Source: Drosophila miranda
Taxonomy: Eukaryota > Arthropoda > Insecta > Diptera > Drosophilidae
Direction of reading: 5' to 3'
Length of the DNA stretch: 64,000 nt
NCBI RefSeq assembly: GCF_003369915.1
Contig: NC_046674.1
Span: forward strand, 3,038,001-3,102,000
The notes under the pieces were generated by a model that did no database searches, was not told the origin of the DNA, and saw only the letters and a program-made list of their open reading frames with translations. Made by a program: the position numbers and the translations under genes. Below, piece after piece: positions 36,104-47,496 of the stretch (positions within the stretch are counted from its first letter, which is position 1; each line of letters opens with the position of its first letter).

Positions 36104-36642
36104 GCTGCACAGCGCCGCTCCAAGCATTTGTAAAATTTTGGAAGTGTTGCGGCCGCCCTTTTTCGGAATATTTTACCTGTAAAATGTATATGTAAAATTG
36201 TAAATGAATATCTTACATATTCGTCACTTGCCATACTTTTGGTGGGACAGAACTTTATAATTCAGAAAAACCATCCAAATTATCCATAAAAGGCGTTTAT
36301 TTAAGGGTGGATTCTGGGCGAAAGACAGATGGAATCATCTGTCATGTGTTGACAGGAAAGGTAAACACTTTTCTAGGAAAAAAATTAACTTAATGTTAAT
36401 CCGCTTACGTTGAACATCGAAGGGTCGATGGATCGATGGATCGCCTACACATTCTGGAGAACGAAGAAGCTTATAAAAATGTGGACAAGTTTAGATAAAA
36501 TATTGAATGGCACACGCTTTTCGCATCTTCAAAAAATAAAACAAAACCTTGCCTCTGATTTTACAATCTGATGATTAATTTCAGCAAGTAACATAATCAT
36601 TTTAACAAATCAAGCGAAAGGCCAATCATCTTTGACATCTCT

Positions 36643-37420
36643 TTATAATGTGCCTGCTGATGGACTCTTCTTCGGTTTGCCTTTGGGACCAGCCACGTAA
36701 GAGGCATTTGGCACACGGACCTGCTTGCCGTCCGAAAACTCCTCGCCCATCGATGGAACGCTGCGCATATAGCCGAGCGAGGCAATGTGGAGAGCCTCGT
36801 CGGTCTCGGCGGTTGGCGGGCGGTTGGTCTGGGCCGTCAACTGCTGGTAGCACGGGTGGCTGGGATCAAGGACCGGCTCTGGGTCGATCCTGTACCCGCC
36901 GTCATTGGACTCGGCGTGGGCCAAGGAGTGCGAGCTGGGTTGCTCTGGGTCCAGTAGCTGGTGCTCTTCCTCCATCACGCTGTCGCGCGTGGCCCGAGTC
37001 GGGCCGGTCTCGTCCACGCCAGAACTTGGCTCGGACGTGCAGGTCGGCTCTGAGGGGAACATATCACCGAACTCCTCGGCAATCAGGCGACGGGCCAGCG
37101 GTACCGAGAAGTACTCCTTGTAGTGCAGCTTGCGGCGACGCTCGAACTCAATGCGCCGCAACTTCTCCTCCTCATCGGAGTCCTGCTCCATGCCAAAGCA
37201 GGGCATCACCGACTGCGAGGTTATGCGCAGTTTCTCCATCAGTTCGGCGGTGTCCAGCTTCTTTGGCAAGTCATCCTCGAACACGAACGGGGTCTTCGGC
37301 TCGTCAATGATCATGTGTCCGTAGGTTTTGCCTTCCGGATGGAAGGTCGCCAGCACGTTTAGCTCGTCGAACTTGGCCGTCTTCTGGCCTGCTAGCTTCC
37401 GCGGTGCCTCGTTGCTGCCG
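36643..37420 (-). pseudogene. I-2 copy of U7, start codon and GILK motif deleted
   Basis: Open frame to TAA at 36643-36645 with the two shared deletions. A private SVMPCFG (others SATPCFG) is shared only with the U8 copy. It has LARRLIAEE and CYQQLTAQ like the other array copies, unlike U8 and the parent. It is the donor of the upstream half of the U8 copy. Confidence 0.85.
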
Positions 37421-37688
37421 CTTGTGAAATAAATTGTTATTGTGCTATCTGATATTCTGTATTGTTTCGCTACGAGTGCTGCTTTACAACTGATTGTTCT
37501 ACTCGAATAGGCGACCTACTGGAAGGTGACAGGACAACAACGGCTTGCTGCCTTTCTTCCTTTTTTCTTTCTTAAATTTCGAGTAATTTCTGGAATTTTG
37601 ACTTTGTTTTCCAAACAAACTTCACAATTTCCACATATCTCAGCCTCGACTTACAGGTTTCTGCCTTGGGAAGTGCTTTTCAGAGTTT

Positions 37689-40600
37689 TCCCTTAGAATT
37701 CCAACGCATCCCAGCGCAATACTGGACGACCTATTGCACCAGATGAGCGAAAAGGGACAAGGGTCGATCAACATGACCACCAAGAAGATTATGTCGCCCA
37801 TGAAGGAGCTGCAACTGGAGGTCAGGTCCTTGTTGAAGAAGAAAAGGCAGCTACGGGGGAATGCCAATGCCACTGGCACACCGCAGGACCCCCACCCAGA
37901 CCCCACAAAACCCAGAGTGGCCAAGGGACTCAGACAACACCAGGACTCCGCAGGAACGGGCCAACACCCCGGGACAAGGAGGACGGCGTGCACGGTAAGC
38001 ACAAACTACCGACGCCAGCCGACAAGAGGCGACCAAGAAGCCGTCGAGCAGCGCGCGAAGCACTGAACCCGCACAGAAGTGGAACGAGATCAGAGGACGA
38101 CGAAGAGGGCGAAGAGGACGCAGTACATACGCGGACATCCAGGCAGCACCAACGCTCTAGGGCCTGAAGAGCCAGGACTAGGGCATAGGGAAGACTGCCT
38201 CGGGCGAACTTCTCCTCAGGATGCAACAACCGTCTGATCCTGCCTGGACTTGACCTCTGACCCAGGAGCCTTAGAAGGCAAACCAGGCAGTGCTATCTCC
38301 CCTAGCAGTCGTGAAGCCCATCCAGAAGACAGTGGCGGTCAAAGTGCTCGATGTAGACGAGCTCACGACAGGCGATGAGATACTGGAGGCGATATCTGCA
38401 GCAATCGGCTGCGACTTGGGGCAAGTACCGAGCAGCACCGGGGATGCGAAGAGTGTATGGTGCCCCGCAGGTGGCCACACTGAACCTCCAGCCCGCCCTC
38501 GCCCAGAAGCTCCTGGGTTGTGTGCCGCATGCGACGACGTATTATGCCGATTACTACTACTGCTACAAGTGTATGGCCTAAGGACAGGAACAGGCTGTGG
38601 AGAGGCCCCTCTCCACATGCAGAACCAATGCAAAACCCCCTAAGTGCCTTCAGTGCGTGGGCAACAACGGAGACACTCACTCAACAGCTCCCTTGGTCCT
38701 CAGCCGCAGCCGTCCAGAGAACAAGACGGCCCTTTCCCAGCTGATTGATGGGTAAGCTACTCCAGCTTAACCTCAACCACAGCCGTACCGCCCAGGACTT
38801 GCTGACAAACACGGTTCTGAAGCAGCAGATCAACGTAGCGCTGCTCAGTGGGCCCTACAAGGGAACAAATCTGTGGAAGCGATCACATAGAGCATCCAGG
38901 GTGGGCTATATGTATATTTGGTAGTCACATATTTGTATAGCTACTAAATAGGGCCTCGCTTCACGCAGCACGAATATCAGGCGATCATCAGAGATCACAG
39001 ATCCCCGGTCATAACAGCGGGGGACTTCAACGCCTGGGCCACGACTTGGGCACGCTCCGTGGAACAGCGCTCCTGGACAAATTCACAAGCCTGAACGTCT
39101 GTCTCCTGAACACAGAAAGCACCCCGACGTACAGCAATGCGGGCCGGGAGTCATCATAGACCTCACCTTTGCAAGCACGGTGACGGACATCTTCGCCATT
39201 AGGAATGCAACAAGGGGGCAACAAAGTGTCATTCAAGGCCAACCGGAAAGCCCTAAGAGACGCCATCAGAAGCAAACCCGCAAGATCCTAAGCAACCACA
39301 GAAGCACCCCAGACGCGGCTCCTGCTACCGGAAGCGACAAATGCAACGTAGCGGTTGGAAGTATAACATCCTGGCTCGCAATGAATGGTCTGTCCTTGCC
39401 TTCACTACCAAGTCCGCCCTAAAATACCTACGGGTATTTGAAGAGTCCTCCCTCTCCTCACCAGTAAAGGTTTCTTCGGGAGTGCCACAGGGCAGCCACC
39501 TAGACCCCTTACTCTTCTTCGGTATTAACATACTCTCGAGTACTTATGTATGCGGGTGATGCTAAGCTCTGTGTCTAGTATAAGGACATTTCATTACATT
39601 CCCGCTTGCAATCCGATCTCAACAACTTTCAGTCGTGGTGTTTTGCATACTTGTTACACCTCAATGCCTCGAAATGCAAAGCTATGACATTTCACCGTTC
39701 TAGCCCCTTGTTGACTCCCTATACCCTATGTGCTGCTTCTCTTGGGACAATTACCCTGGTGGATGATCTTGGTGTTATGTTAGACGCCAAGCTAAAGTTT
39801 TCTGAGCACATTTCTACCATGGTAATTAAGGCCATGCGCGTGCTTGGGTTTATTAAGAGGTGGTCAAAGGAATTTGACCACCCCTATATAACAAAGACTC
39901 ACTACACCTCGCTAGTTCCTGTGTATGGTGCCCGCAGTACAAAGTACACCAGGACCGTATAGAATCAGTACAGAAAAGCTTTTTACTCTTTGCTCTGCGG
40001 GGCCTTAACTGGGATGCGGGTGGGAGACTCCCATCTTACTCTAGTAGACTGCCATTAGTAAACGTCCCATCCTTAGTTGACCGTAGAAAAATGCTTGGTG
40101 TGACTTTTGTGCACAACTTGATCAGGGATGACACAGACAGCCCTGTTGGGATCTGTTCCTATTAGACTCACTGGAAGTTTGATACCGTTTTTCCTTCCAC
40201 TTTGTATATCGAATTATTCCTTGCATGAACCGTTTAGGGTCTTATGCTCGGATTATAATTCCGTCTACCAAATTATATCCACCACTGATTCTCTTCCTCT
40301 TATTAAGTTACTAATCCTCACACACCTTTCTACTAATTATTAATTGTAGTGGTATTTGTATTTGTATTTGCATTTGTATTTGTACGGGTTCGGTTCGGCC
40401 CCTCGGTCGGTTGGCCGGGAGGAGGGCTGCGTTTTGCCTGGCATCCGCGCGTAAGAGCCTTCCGCTGGTGTCACTCGGGCCACTTGACGGTGCAGTAATT
40501 GCATCGCCTCTTGTAAGATCCAGTCATTGCCTGTCAACGTCCCAGATAGTGCTAGACCAGAGGCCTACTTTCAAGGCACACCTCGAGTACGCATGCGCGA

Positions 40601-41122
40601 AGGCAGCCGGAGCAACGGCGGCCATTAGCAGGATGGTGGCCAACACAGGAGGTCGACGACCTTCATAGTCCTACATGGATCAGTCGTGTGAGCACCAGCA
40701 ATGAGGCGCCGTCATACAGCAGAGACAGCTGAGGCGCATACAGACGCTGTGCCCTCAGGGTTGCATGCTGGTCGAACGGCTAAGCGGCAGAACGGCATGA
40801 CGGTTCACGATGGGACAAAGCCGAGAAGGGAAGATGGACGAAAAGAGACGAGCCCAGGAGTAAACGCAGACACCCTCACCGAAAGGATGATAGCCGACGA
40901 GCAGACGTGGCACGTGGCTGCCAATATGGCAGCAAGCGTCATCAAGGAGCCGAGCCAAGGAGCGAAGCCGGGAAGACCCCACACTCCGCACCATGAAGTA
41001 ATACCTTCCCCACAACATCCCGTTATTTACGTTCGACATGTAATAAGTAATGTCACATCTGCTCAACTACATAAGGGAGCGCCACTGCGCCGCCATGTAG
41101 ATGACTACGACATGTCCATGTA
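37689..41122 (+). mobile_element. Nested non-LTR retrotransposon remnants of U7
   Basis: Same order as other type B units. R1/LOA-like ORF1 (from 37743), frameshifted zinc-knuckle relics, endonuclease relic near 38980-39200, CR1-like fragment with the 27-bp type B deletion, R1/LOA-like tail. Private changes shared with U8 include cctatgtgctgct (near 39725) and accgaaaggatg (near 40880). Confidence 0.75.
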
Positions 41123-41646
41123 GCTGCACAGCGCCGCTCCAAGCATTTGTAAAATTTAGGAAGTGTTGCGGCCGCCGTTTTTCGGAATATTTTACCTGTA
41201 AAATGTATATGTAAAATTGTAAATGAATATCTTACATATTCGATTGCTAGCCGGATATGACGTCACTTGCCATACTTTTGGTGGGGCAGAACTTTATTAA
41301 GGGTGGATTCTGGGCGAAAGACAGATGGAATCATCTGTCATGTGTTGACAGGAAAGGTAAACACTTTTCTAGGAATAACATTAACTTAATGTTAAGCCGC
41401 TTACGTTGAACATCGATGGGTCGATGGATCGATGGATCGATGGATCGCCTACACATTCTGGAGAACGAAGAAGCTTATAAAAATGTGGACAAGTTTAGAT
41501 AAGATATTGAATGGCACACGCTTTTCGCATCTTCAAAAAATAAAACAAAACCTTGCCTCTGATTTTACAATCTGATGATTAATTTCAGCAAGTAACATAA
41601 TCATTTTAACAAATCAAGCGAAAGGCCAATCATCTTTGACATCTCT

Positions 41647-42424
41647 TTATAATGTGCCTGCTGATGGACTCTTCTTCGGTTTGCCTTTGGGACCAGCCAC
41701 GTAAGAGGCATTTGGCACACGGACCTGCTTGCCGTCCGAAAACTCCTCGCCCATCGATGGAACGCTGCGCATATAGCCGAGCGAGGCAATGTGGAGAGCC
41801 TCGTCGGTCTCGGCGGTTGGCGGGCGGTTGGTCTGGGCCGTCAACCGCTGGTAGCACGGGTGGCTGGGATCAAGGACCGGCTCTGGGTCGATCCTGTACC
41901 CGCCGTCATTGGACTCGGCGTGGGCCAAGGAGTGCGAGCTGGGTTGCTCTGGGTCCAGTAGCTGGTGCTCTTCCTCCATCACGCTGTCGCGCGTGGCCCG
42001 AGTCGGGCCGGTCTCGTCCACGCCAGAACTTGGCTCGGACGTGCAGGTCGGCTCTGAGGGGAACATATCACCGAACTCCTCGGCAATCAGGTGACGGGCC
42101 AGCGGTACCGAGAAGTACTCCTTGTAGTGCAGCTTGCGGCGACGCTCGAACTCAATGCGCCGCAACTTCTCCTCCTCATCGGAGTCCTGCTCCATGCCAA
42201 AGCAGGGCATCACCGACTGCGAGGTTATGCGCAGTTTCTCCATCAGTTCGGCGGTGTCCAGCTTCTTTGGCAAGTCATCCTCGAACACGAACGGGGTCTT
42301 CGGCTCGTCAATGATCATGTGTCCGTAGGTTTTGCCTTCCGGATGGAAGGTCGCCAGCACGTTTAGCTCGTCGAACTTGGCCGTCTTCTGGCCTGCTAGC
42401 TTCCGCGGTGCCTCGTTGCTGCCG
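41647..42424 (-). pseudogene. I-2 copy of U8, recombinant between U7-type copy and parent
   Basis: Open frame to TAA at 41647-41649. The C-terminal half has parent-specific LARHLIAEE and CYQRLTAQ. The N-terminal half has the U7-specific SVMPCFG, the array-type 33-bp acidic deletion and the deleted start. The switch lies between 42092 (t shared with parent in caggtgacgg) and 42142 (a shared with U7 in cggcgacgct). Like the other copies it lacks an ATG before parent Met48. Confidence 0.85.
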
Positions 42425-42692
42425 CTTGTGAAATAAATTGTTATTGTGCTATCTGATATTCTGTATTGTTTCGCTACGAGTGCTGCTTTACAACTGATTG
42501 TTCTACTCGAATAGGCGACCTACTGGAAGGTGACAGGACAACAACGGCTTGCTGCCTTTCTTCCTTTTTTCTTTCTTAAATTTCGAGTAATTTCTGGAAT
42601 TTTGACTTTGTTTTCCAAACAAACTTCACAATTTCCACATATCTCAGCCTCGACTTACAGGTTTCTGCCTTGGGAAGTGCTTTTCAGAGTTT

Positions 42693-45600
42693 TCCCTTAG
42701 AATTCCAACGCATCCCAGCGCAATACTGGACGACCTATTGCACCAGATGAGCGAAAAGGGACAAGGGTCGATCAACATGACCACCAAGAAGATTATGTCG
42801 CCCATGAAGGAGCTGCAACTGGAGGTCAGGTCCTTGTTGAAGAAGAAAAGGCAGCTACGGGGAATGCCAATGCCACTGGCACACCGCAGGACCCCCACCC
42901 AGACCCCACAAAACCCAGAGTGGCCAAGGGACTCAGACAACACCAGGACTCCGCAGGAACGGGCCAACACCCCGGGACAAGGAGGACGGCGTGCACGGTA
43001 AGCACAAACTACCGACGCCAGCCGACAAGAGGCGACCAAGAAGCCGTCGAGCAGCGCGCGAAGCACTGAACCCGCACAGAAGTGGAACGAGATCAGAGGA
43101 CGACGAAGAGGGCGAAGAGGACGCAGTACATACGCGGACATCCAGGCAGCACCAACGCTCTAGGGCCTGAAGAGCCAGGACTAGGGCATAGGGAAGACTG
43201 CCTCGGGCGAACTTCTCCTCAGGATGCAACAACCGTCTGATCCTGCCTGGACTTGACCTCTGACCCAGGAGCCTTAGAAGGCAAACCAGGCAGTGCTATC
43301 TCCCCTAGCAGTCGTGAAGCCCATCCAGAAGACAGTGGCGGTCAAAGTGCTCGATGTAGACGAGCTCACGACAGGCGATGAGATACTGGAGGCGATATCT
43401 GCAGCAATCGGCTGCGACTTGGGGCAAGTACCGAGCAGCACCGGGGATGCGAAGAGTGTATGGTGCCCCGCAGGTGGCCACACTGAACCTCCAGCCCGCC
43501 CTCGCCCAGAAGCTCCTGGGTTGTGTGCCGCATGCGACGACGTATTATGCCGATTACTACTACTGCTACAAGTGTATGGCCTAAGGACAGGAACAGGCTG
43601 TGGAGAGGCCCCTCTCCACATGCAGAACCAATGCAAAACCCCCCTAAGTGCCTTCAGTGCGTGGGCAACAACGGAGACACTCACTCAACAGCTCCCTTGG
43701 TCCTCAGCCGCAGCCGTCCAGAGAACAAGACGGCCCTTTCCCAGCTGATTGATGGGTAAGCTACTCCAGCTTAACCTCAACCACAGCCGTACCGCCCAGG
43801 ACTTGCTGACAAACACGGTTCTGAAGCAGCAGATCAACGTAGCGCTGCTCAGTGGGCCCTACAAGGGAACAAATCTGTGGAAGCGATCACATAGAGCATC
43901 CAGGGTGGGCTATATGTATATTTGGTAGTCACATATTTGTATAGCTACTAAATAGGGCCTCGCTTCACGCAGCACGAATATCAGGCGATCATCAGAGATC
44001 ACAGATCCCCGGTCATAACAGCGGGGGACTTCAACGCCTGGGCCACGACTTGGGCACGCTCCGTGGAACAGCGCTCCTGGACAAATTCACAAGCCTGAAC
44101 GTCTGTCTCCTGAACACAGAAAGCACCCCGACGTACAGCAATGCGGGCCGGGAGTCATCATAGACCTCACCTTTGCAAGCACGGTGACGGACATCTTCGC
44201 CATTAGGAATGCAACAAGGGGGCAACAAAGTGTCATTCAAGGCCAACCGGAAAGCCCTAAGAGACGCCATCAGAAGCAAACCCGCAAGATCCTAAGCAAC
44301 CACAGAAGCACCCCAGACGCGGCTCCTGCTACCGGAAGCGACAAATGCAACGTAGCGGTTGGAAGTATAACATCCTGGCTCGCAATGAATGGTCTGTCCT
44401 TGCCTTCACTACCAAGTCCGCCCTAAAATACCTACGGGTATTTGAAGAGTCCTCCCTCTCCTCACCAGTAAAGGTTTCTTCGGGAGTGCCACAGGGCAGC
44501 CACCTAGACCCCTTACTCTTCTTCGGTATTAACATACTCTCGAGTACTTATGTATGCGGGTGATGCTAAGCTCTGTGTCTAGTATAAGGACATTTCATTA
44601 CATTCCCGCTTGCAATCCGATCTCAACAACTTTCAGTCGTGGTGTTTTGCATACTTGTTACACCTCAATGCCTCGAAATGCAAAGCTATGACATTTCACC
44701 GTTCTAGCCCCTTGTTGACTCCCTATACCCTATGTGCTGCTTCTCTTGGGACAATTACCCTGGTGGATGATCTTGGTGTTATGTTAGACGCCAAGCTAAA
44801 GTTTTCTGAGCACATTTCTACCATGGTAATTAAGGCCATGCGCGTGCTTGGGTTTATTAAGAGGTGGTCAAAGGAATTTGACCACCCCTATATAACAAAG
44901 ACTCACTACACCTCGCTAGTTCCTGTGTATGGTGCCCGCAGTACAAAGTACACCAGGACCGTATAGAATCAGTACAGAAAAGCTTTTTACTCTTTGCTCT
45001 GCGGGGCCTTAACTGGGATGCGGGTGGGAGACTCCCATCTTACTCTAGTAGACTGCCATTAGTAAACGTCCCATCCTTAGTTGACCGTAGAAAAATGCTT
45101 GGTGTGACTTTTGTGCACAACTTGATCAGGGATGACACAGACAGCCCTGTTGGGATCTGTTCCTATTAGACTCACTGGAAGTTTGATACCGTTTTTCCTT
45201 CCACTTTGTATATCGAATTATTCCTTGCATGAACCGTTTAGGGTCTTATGCTCGGATTATAATTCCGTCTACCAAATTATATCCACCACTGATTCTCTTC
45301 CTCTTATTAAGTTACTAATCCTCACACACCTTTCTACTAATTATTAATTGTAGTGGTATTTGTATTTGTATTTGCATTTGTATTTGTACGGGTTCGGTTC
45401 GGCCCCTCGGTCGGTTGGCCGGGAGGAGGGCTGCGTTTTGCCTGGCATCCGCGCGTAAGAGCCTTCCGCTGGTGTCACTCGGGCCACTTGACGGTGCAGT
45501 AATTGCATCGCCTCTTGTAAGATCCAGTCATTGCCTGTCAACGTCCCAGATAGTGCTAGACCAGAGGCCTACTTTCAAGGCACACCTCGAGTACGCATGC

Positions 45601-46126
45601 GCGAAGGCAGCCGGAGCAACGGCGGCCATTAGCAGGATGGTGGCCAACACAGGAGGTCGACGACCTTCATAGTCCTACATGGATCAGTCGTGTGAGCACC
45701 AGCAATGAGGCGCCGTCATACAGCAGAGACAGCTGAGGCGCATACAGACGCTGTGCCCTCAGGGTTGCATGCTGGTCGAACGGCTAAGCGGCAGAACGGC
45801 ATGACGGTTCACGATGGGACAAAGCCGAGAAGGGAAGATGGACGAAAAGAGACGAGCCCAGGAGTAAACGCAGACACCCTCACCGAAAGGATGATAGCCG
45901 ACGAGCAGACGTGGCACGTGGCTGCCAATATGGCAGCAAGCGTCATCAAGGAGCCGAGCCAAGGAGCGAAGCCGGGAAGACCCCACACTCCGCACCATGA
46001 AGTAATACCTTCCCCACAACATCCCGTTATTTACGTTCGACATGTAATAAGTAATGTCACATCTGCTCAACTACATAAGGGAGCGCCACTGCGCCGCCAT
46101 GTAGATGACTACGACATGTCCATGTA
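42693..46126 (+). mobile_element. Nested non-LTR retrotransposon remnants of U8
   Basis: Near-identical to the U7 mosaic. Loss of one G in ctacggggaatgcc (near 42860) shifts the ORF1 remnant relative to other units. CR1-like fragment from about 44452 with type B deletion and YAGD; R1/LOA-like tail from 45547. Confidence 0.75.
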
Positions 46127-46650
46127 GCTGCACAGCGCCGCTCCAAGCATTTGTAAAATTTAGGAAGTGTTGCGGCCGCCGTTTTTCGGAATATTTTACC
46201 TGTAAAATGTATATGTAAAATTGTAAATGAATATCTTACATATTCGATTGCTAGCCGGATATGACGTCACTTGCCATACTTTTGGTGGGGCAGAACTTTA
46301 TTAAGGGTGGATTCTGGGCGAAAGACAGATGGAATCATCTGTCATGTGTTGACAGGAAAGGTAAACACTTTTCTAGGAATAACATTAACTTAATGTTAAG
46401 CCGCTTACGTTGAACATCGATGGGTCGATGGATCGATGGATCGATGGATCGCCTACACATTCTGGAGAACGAAGAAGCTTATAAAAATGTGGACAAGTTT
46501 AGATAAGATATTGAATGGCACACGCTTTTCGCATCTTCAAAAAATAAAACAAAACCTTGCCTCTGATTTTACAATCTGATGATTAATTTCAGCAAGTAAC
46601 ATAATCATTTTAACAAATCAAGCGAAAGGCCAATCATCTTTGACATCTCT
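46127..46650 (-). other. 3' flank / 3' UTR of parent I-2
   Basis: Sequence downstream of the I-2 stop, repeated with variation in every unit. A minus-strand AATAAA lies at 46297-46302, a candidate polyadenylation signal. The flank holds a short tandem repeat of gatggatc (about 46423-46450) that varies in copy number between units, and a TGACGTCA octamer at 46262-46269 found otherwise only in U8. No other gene is seen here. Confidence 0.55.
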
Positions 46651-47496
46651 TTATAATGTGCCTGCTGATGGACTCTTCTTCGGTTTGCCTTTGGGACCAG
46701 CCACGTAAGAGGCATTTGGCACACGGACCTGCTTGCCGTCCGAAAACTCCTCGCCCATCGATGGAACGCTGCGCATATAGCCGAGCGAGGCAATGTGGAG
46801 AGCCTCGTCGGTCTCGGCGGTTGGCGGGCGGTTGGTCTGGGCCGTCAACCGCTGGTAGCACGGGTGGCTGGGATCAAGGACCGGCTCTGGGTCGATCCTG
46901 TACCCGCCGTCATTGGACTCGGCGTGGGCCAAGGAGTGCGAGCTGGGTTGCTCTGGGTCCAGTAGCTGGTGCTCTTCCTCCATCACGCTGTCGCGCGTGG
47001 CCCGAGTCGGGCCGGTCTCGTCCACGCCAGAACTTGGCTCGGACGTGCAGGTCGGCTCTGAGGGGAACATATCACCGAACTCCTCGGCAATCAGGTGACG
47101 GGCCAGCGGTACCGAGAAGTACTCCTTGTAGTGCAGCTTGCGGCGGCGCTCGAACTCAATGCGCCACACCTTCTCCTCCACGGACTCGGGGAAGTCCTCA
47201 TCGTCCGAGGAGTCATCGGAGTCCTGCTCCATGCCAAAGCAGGGCGTCGCCGACTGCGAGGTTATGCGCAGTTTCTCCATCAGTTCGGCGGTGTCCAGCT
47301 TCTTTGGCAAGTCATCCTCGAACACGAACGGGGTCTTCGGCTCGTCAATGATCATGTGTCCGTAGGTTTTGCCTTCCGGATGGAAGGTCGCCAGCACGTT
47401 TAGCTCGTCGAACTTGGCCGTCTTCTGGCCTGCTAGCTTCCGCGGTGCCTCGTTGCTGCCGCCCTTCAGTATACCCTTTAAGTCGTCAGAGTTCAT
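46651..47496 (-). CDS. I-2: Protein phosphatase 1 inhibitor-2 (parent copy)
   Basis: 281-residue single-exon frame, ATG at 47496-47494, TAA at 46653-46651. Inhibitor-2 is a largely disordered protein that binds and regulates the PP1 catalytic subunit in cytoplasm and nucleus. Motifs in order: KGILK docking motif (7-11), RVxF-like KTAKF (25-29), KTP with Thr55 at the place of the GSK3 site, an acidic CK2-type run DSDDSSDDEDFPES (92-105), and KLHYKE (120-125), the helix that in mammalian I-2 reaches the PP1 metal site. The C-terminal region is Pro/Ser/Glu-rich and poorly conserved. It is the only copy in the window with a start codon and GILK motif, so it is taken as the functional gene. Its 5' flank is not followed by retrotransposon sequence. 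Confidence 0.9.
   Translation of the reverse strand: MNSDDLKGILKGGSNEAPRKLAGQKTAKFDELNVLATFHPEGKTYGHMIIDEPKTPFVFEDDLPKKLDTAELMEKLRITSQSATPCFGMEQDSDDSSDDEDFPESVEEKVWRIEFERRRKLHYKEYFSVPLARHLIAEEFGDMFPSEPTCTSEPSSGVDETGPTRATRDSVMEEEHQLLDPEQPSSHSLAHAESNDGGYRIDPEPVLDPSHPCYQRLTAQTNRPPTAETDEALHIASLGYMRSVPSMGEEFSDGKQVRVPNASYVAGPKGKPKKSPSAGTL

Larger units (their letters stand above)
36104..41122. repeat. Tandem unit U7
   Basis: I-2 3' flank 36104-36642, I-2 copy 36643-37420 (- strand), I-2 5' flank 37421-37688, R1/LOA-like 5' part about 37689-39447, CR1-like fragment about 39448-40542, R1/LOA-like tail 40543-41122. Its retrotransposon part is almost identical to that of U8. The only differences I found are single-base changes in a C run (near 38636) and a G run (U8 near 42860). 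Confidence 0.9.
41123..46126. repeat. Tandem unit U8, adjacent to the parent gene
   Basis: I-2 3' flank 41123-41646, I-2 copy 41647-42424 (- strand), I-2 5' flank 42425-42692, R1/LOA-like 5' part about 42693-44451, CR1-like fragment about 44452-45546, R1/LOA-like tail 45547-46126. The 3' flank matches the parent's flank (gattgctagccggatatgac near 41242), while the retrotransposon part matches U7. It is a chimera made by the last exchange in the array. Confidence 0.9.

Noticed and set aside
1-46126. Hairpin-RNA locus made of inverted I-2 copies
   Set aside because: All nine copies have the same orientation; no inverted pair is present in the window, so a long hairpin transcript is not supported.
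1-46126. CRISPR-like or classical satellite array
   Set aside because: The repeats are 5 kb gene-plus-transposon units in a eukaryotic genome, without short repeat-spacer structure.
46651-47496. Parent I-2 as a retrocopy because it is a single open exon
   Set aside because: No poly-A tract or target-site duplication is seen around it, and I cannot tell from this sequence whether the gene ever had introns here.
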